Source: Luidia sarsii (taxonomy: Eukaryota; Echinodermata; Asteroidea; Paxillosida; Luidiidae). From it: a DNA stretch of 64,000 nucleotides. Position 1 is the stretch's first letter. Every line of letters starts with the position of its first letter. Shown in pieces: positions 55,321 to 61,300 of the stretch. The stretch is taken from the NCBI GenBank assembly GCA_949987565.1, contig OX465117.1, positions 7,065,021-7,129,020 of the forward strand, written 5' to 3'. The translations under genes and the position numbers were made by a program. The notes under the pieces are model-generated. The model ran no database searches. It worked only from the letters and a program-made list of their open reading frames with translations, and was not told where the DNA came from.

Positions 55321-58300
55321 AACTTTATTTCCACATAAACAAATATTGTGAAACCTGTGCTGATGTGTCTCGCTGTCTTTTGGTTCCTCTGCAGGCAACT
55401 GCTCGGCTGGCTTCTGGTGCAACCACACCAGCGCCATGCCCAACCAGCACGTCTGCCCCGCGGGCTACTACTGCCCCTTGGGCACCGCTGTGCCCTTCCC
55501 CTGCCCTGAGGGCACCTTCAGTCGCACCGAGATGAACACAGGCCTGGAGAACTGCGAAAACTGCACTGCCGGATACTACTGTGAAGGTGAGGCCTAGTCT
55601 GAAGCAAGCCATAAGCCTTCATCGATATTGGTGCTAGACTGCCAGCCAAGGCTGACAAATAGAACTGGGAGGGGGCGACTAGTCTGAAGCAAGGCATAAG
55701 CCTTGATCCCTATTGGTGCTAGACTGCCAGCCAAGGCTGACAAATAGAACTGGGAGGGGGTGACTAGTCTAAAGCAAGGCATAAGCCTCCATCCCTATTG
55801 GTGGTAGACTGCCAGCCAAGGCTGACAAATAGAACTGGGAGGGGGCGACTAGTCTGAAGCAAGGCATGAGCTTCCATCCCTATTGGTGGTAGACTGCCAG
55901 CCAAGGCTGACAAATAGAACTGGGAGGGGGTGACTAGTCTGAAGCAAGGCATAAGCCTCCATCCCTATTGGTGGGAGACTGCCAGCCAAGACTGACAAAT
56001 AGAACTGCAAGGGGTGACTAGTCTGAAGCAAGGCATAAGCCTCCATCCCTATTGGTGGTAGACTGCCAGCCAAGGCTGACAAATAGAACTGGGAGGGGGC
56101 GACTAGTCTGAAGCAAGGCATAAGCCTCCATCCCTATTGGTGCTAGACTGCCTAACAAGGCTGACAAATAGAACTGGGAGGGGTGACTAGTCTGAAGCAA
56201 GGCATAAGCCTCCATCCCTATTGGTGATAGACTGCCAGCCAAAGCTGACAAATAGAACTGGGAGGGGGTGACTAGTCTGAAGCAAGGCATAAGCCTCCAT
56301 CCCTATTGGTGCTAGACTGCCAGCCAAGGCTGACATATAGAACTGGGAGGGGTGACTAGTCTAAAGCAAGGCATAAGCCTCCATACCTATTGGTGCTAGA
56401 CTGCCCGCCAAGGCTGACAAATAGAACTGGGAGGGGTGACTAGTCTGAAGCAAGGCATAAGCCTCAATCCCTATTGGTGGTAGACTGCCAGCCAAGGCTG
56501 ACAAATAGAACTGGGAGGGGGTGACTAGTCTAAAGCAAGGCATAAGCCTCCATCCCTATTGGTGCTAGACTGCCAGCCAAGGCAGACAAATTGAACTGGG
56601 AGGAGTTTACTAGTATTCTGAAGCAAGGCATGAGCCTCCATCCCTACAGTGTACATCAATAATGAGAGGTACATAGGGCTTTAAGCACCAACCTTGATCC
56701 ACACATTGATACTGAGTGGTACCAGAACCATTCCTGTGGTGCTTTCAGATGGAAAGAATCTCGCCGTCCTCAAAGCCTAATGTCCCCCATCCCATATTAC
56801 CCAGGTACTGGCAATGTCGAGCCGGATGCCCAGTGCGCCACGGGCTACTACTGCCCCGGCGGACAGACCACGGACAGCCCCACGGACCTGAAGTGCCCCA
56901 GGGGCTTTGGCTGCCCCAAGGGCGCCTGGGAGCCCCTGCTGTGCGACAACGGGACGTACCAGGACCAACTCGCCCAGGGCAGCTGCGAGATCTGCCCCGG
57001 TGGGTCCTACTGTGACCCCTACGAAGGTAGGCCACTAAGCCTAGTGTCAGGGTTAGTCAACTTGGATGAACAAACTAATTGAGAATAGGGAATAGGTTTG
57101 ACTGTAGATATAACAGGATGTTTTGGGGTCGAGGAGAATGTAATTCAATGAGGTTTTTTTTTTCCAATTAATCTTTTCTTTCAATCTTAAAGGCCGTATA
57201 CAACATCGGTAAAGGGAAAACAATTGCCACAGTTTGTGTGTTAAACATTCAAAACATTCAAAAAAGAAATCCTGCGAAGGTTTTAGCTCAAATGGTAATC
57301 TGAGAAAGTAGAAAAGGGCAAGAAAACATCACGGTTTTCACACCATTCTGTAGTGTAAGAAATAGTTTATTACTCGCGAGTAATAAACTATTTGTTGATG
57401 TTTGAGTGAGGATTTCTCGAGAAATACGGCATCCCAGGCTGTAAGATTTCAACATGAGGTTTCTATCATGACCATCTACATGTACAAACTATGTAAATTA
57501 GAAGGAAATCTGTGGACATCGATGTTTTCCGATCTTCCCAATGTTGTATTGGGCCTTTAAGTATGAGCATGACAACATTGATGCAGAGTTGGACGATACT
57601 GACAAACTCGTTCCCTTTTCTAGTCGGTCCGGTCATCACGCCCGCGAACTGCCCCCAGGGCTACTACTGCCCCCCGGGTACCCGGGAGAACGAGACCAAC
57701 CCCTGTCCCCCGGGCACCTACGGCGAAACGGGCAGCTACGATGAGCTAGAAGACTGCGCGGACTGCCCGGCCAGCTACTACTGCGGCAGCCCTGCCCTGC
57801 CGGCACCCACCGACGAGTGCTTCGCCGGGTACTACTGTACGGGCGGAGCCTCCAGCCCCACGCCCTATGACGACATGGTGAGTGCTGATGCCTATTGCAG
57901 GGATGTATTAGACTTCCAGAAATTTCTGGATTTCCAGAAATGGCGTGATTTTGTTAAATTTTTTTTATTTTATAAATCAAACATGTATCTGAAACTGCTA
58001 ATTGGATTGTTAGGTACTTGATAGGTACAGAGTATTTAATAATAATGATAATAATAATATGGTAGGTATTTATAATTACATAAAACCTCAAAGCGCTTTA
58101 CAACAAACACGACCACATAAGAAAGTGTTCTTAAAATTTAGTGGGCCTGACGTTTCGATCCTAGCAGGACCTTTCTCAAAGGCAGAGTGACAAGGACAAA
58201 ACAGATACATGTACACGAAGGAAGGGGGGAGAGACTGGGGCCAAACGCTTGTTTTTAGATGCCTGTGATATTATAACGAGTAAGATGAATATGACCTAGG

Positions 58301-61300
58301 CCTAAGCCCGAGCCGAAGCATTCTTATTCGAAAAACGGCCTAGGATTCTAATTTGTTTTGCCCCTCAATTTCTGTTATTTTAAAAATAATTTCCCCCCCT
58401 CAAAGGTGGACCCCAGCAACTCCAACTTCACCGGTAATGATGTCTGCCCCATCGGGTACTTCTGCCCCAACGGCACGGCCTACCCCGAGCCCTGCCCCCC
58501 GGGCACCTTCTCCACCAACACCCGGGTCACCTCCGTGGACGGCTGCGAGGACTGCCCCCGAGGGCGCTATTGCAACATGCAGGGCTTCGTCAAAGTGGAT
58601 GCCGCCCCCGACTGCGCACCGGGGTGAGTGAATCGCAGATGCACTTGAATTGAAAACCCCCCCCCGCATCTACCACTACGTTCTGAAACGATGTTTCCAT
58701 GGAGACAGTAACCGCGTCTATGGGACAGAGAGGGAAAAAGAAGCACTAGATTCACACTGTGAAAACTGAAATTTAGTGGGCGTGACGTTTCGATCCTAGC
58801 AGGACCTTTCTCTTTCTCTCTGCCTTTGAGAAAGGTCGTGCTAGGATCGAAACGTCAGGCCCACTCAATTTCAAGATTTGCATTTTGGTAATTTTAGTCA
58901 GTAAGCAGTTTGCAAAATTTTTGTATATCACTGTGAAAACTGGGTGAATAATATGCTATGCTGCCGTGAAAAACAGAAGTCACAGTGATTTTATGGCCAC
59001 TTTTGAAGTGAATCCAGCCTTAAGATTTCATCCCATGTAATTAGCTGCTCACCGCTAAATCACCACACAAAATATAGTCTGTCAGGCAGTTGTGGTCTAG
59101 TCTGTGGAATTTGCCCTCACGGGGCTGTGCATTGCAGCCATTTTACCACCAAGAATGTGGCCTTGAATTGACCACAGTTGACACTATGAACATCTAAACC
59201 GTGAAAACGGGGTGAAAATGTCGTTTAGCAGTGAAAAGAAAATTCACAGTTTTTTCACCCCTATTTCATGGCACACAGTTAGCCAATAGTTTTCACAGCA
59301 TTTTCACAGTTCGTGGCGGTAAATGGCTAGAGACAGTTTGGAAGTATCTGGGAGTGACAGTTTACAATGTACCGGTACAAGGACACCATACAGTACATGT
59401 ACCTCTATGGCAGCTGGGGGATCCTACTTGTACTTGAATTAGCCACCCCTCAAGACTGGAGCTTGCCACCCTAGATATTCATGTTTTTTACGGTCTCTGA
59501 CCTGAAGATGTCCTTATCAGGTCAAGCCCACTAAATTTTGAGATTTGCATTTTGGTAATTAATTTTAGTCAGTAAGTTTGCAACATTTTTGTATATCACA
59601 AAATCATATCACATCCGTGATGTTCCAAACTTCCTTCGAAAATGTCTAAAACTCACCTCCATCCGTTTGCCTAGCTATGTGTGCACAGGGGGCAGCACTA
59701 CCCCGACCCCTGCCGAGGGCTCTGGCATGGGCTACCCGTGTCCGGCCGGTCACTTCTGTCCGGCCGGCACCCTGCTGGAACAAGGCTGCCCGGTGGGCAC
59801 CTTTCAGAGTGACCGTGGCCAGGCCAACTGTACGCTCTGCCCAGACGGACAGATGTGCGACAGGGTCAACTTGACTGCCCCATCTCCCTGCAAATCAGGT
59901 ATGTTGAAAAACTGTGCACATAGTGTATGGGACTGAAAGGCAACTGTGCACAAAGAATATGGGACTGAACTTAGGCAACTGTGCACAAAGAATATGGAAC
60001 TGAAAGGCAACTGTGCACAAAGTATATGGGACTTAAAGGCAACTGTGCACAAAGTATATGGGACTGAAAGGCAACTGTGCACAAAGAATATGGGACTGAA
60101 AGGCAACTGTGCACAAAGAATATGGGACTGAAAGGCAACTGTGCACAAAGTATATGGGACTGAAAGGCAACTGTGCAAAAAGTATATGGGACTGAAAGGC
60201 AACTGTGCACAAAGTTCGGTATAGGGGACTGAAAGGCAACTGTGCACAGAGTAATGTACATGGTACATGTGCATGGGACTAAAAGGAAACTGCACAAAGT
60301 GCATAACACTGAAAGGCATCAACTCTAACTTCCCAATGAATATTCATTTTGAACTTTGACCTCAGGCCACTATTGTGTAGAAGGGGAGACCCTGCCCATC
60401 CCCTGCCCTGCCGGCACCTTCAACAATGTGACGTCCCTCAGCAGTGAAGAGCAATGCACTGACTGCACCCCTGGCAAGTACTGCCAGGGGCTTGGCAACA
60501 GCTACCCAACAGGTGAGACCAGCCCCTGCCTATTAACCCCTTATAACTCCCCAAGACATTGAGGGACATATAAAGGCAAAGATGGACATATAAAGGCAAA
60601 GGTGGACATATAAAGGCAAAGGTGGACATATAAAGGCAAAGGTGGACATATAAAGGCAAAGGTGGACATATAAAGGCAAAGGTGGACATATAAAGGCAAA
60701 GGTGGACATATAAAGGCAAAGGTGGACATAAGAGGGCACATAAGAAAAAAAACAAAGAAGGACATACAAAATAACACTGGAAGACTCGAAGATAAATAGA
60801 GTGTAAATGCTCAAAGGAACATATAAAGGCCCAGAGGGACGTATGGAGACATATATGGACATATTTTATAGAGGGACATAAACAGTCATAGGGGACATAT
60901 ATTATAGAGGGACATAAACAGTCAAAGTGGGACATAAGCAGTCATAGAGGGAAAAAATTAATACACATTGGGACATATTGAGGGCAGACAGGGATATATA
61001 AAAACACGGGGGACATATAAAGACACAGAGGGACATATTAAGAGCGCACAGACATATTAAGGGCACTCAGGGACACATGAAGGCACAGAGGGACATATAA
61101 AGGGCGTATAGGGACATATAAAGGCACACAGGAACAAATTAAGAACACGGGAACAAATTATGAATACGGGTACATATAAAGGCAGATGGTCATATCAAAG
61201 GCACACAGGGACATAGAATAGATATTTACTTTTTGATTTATCTTCGCAGGACTTTGCAGTGCCAGGTACTACTGCCAGGGTGCCGCTGAGACAGAGATCC

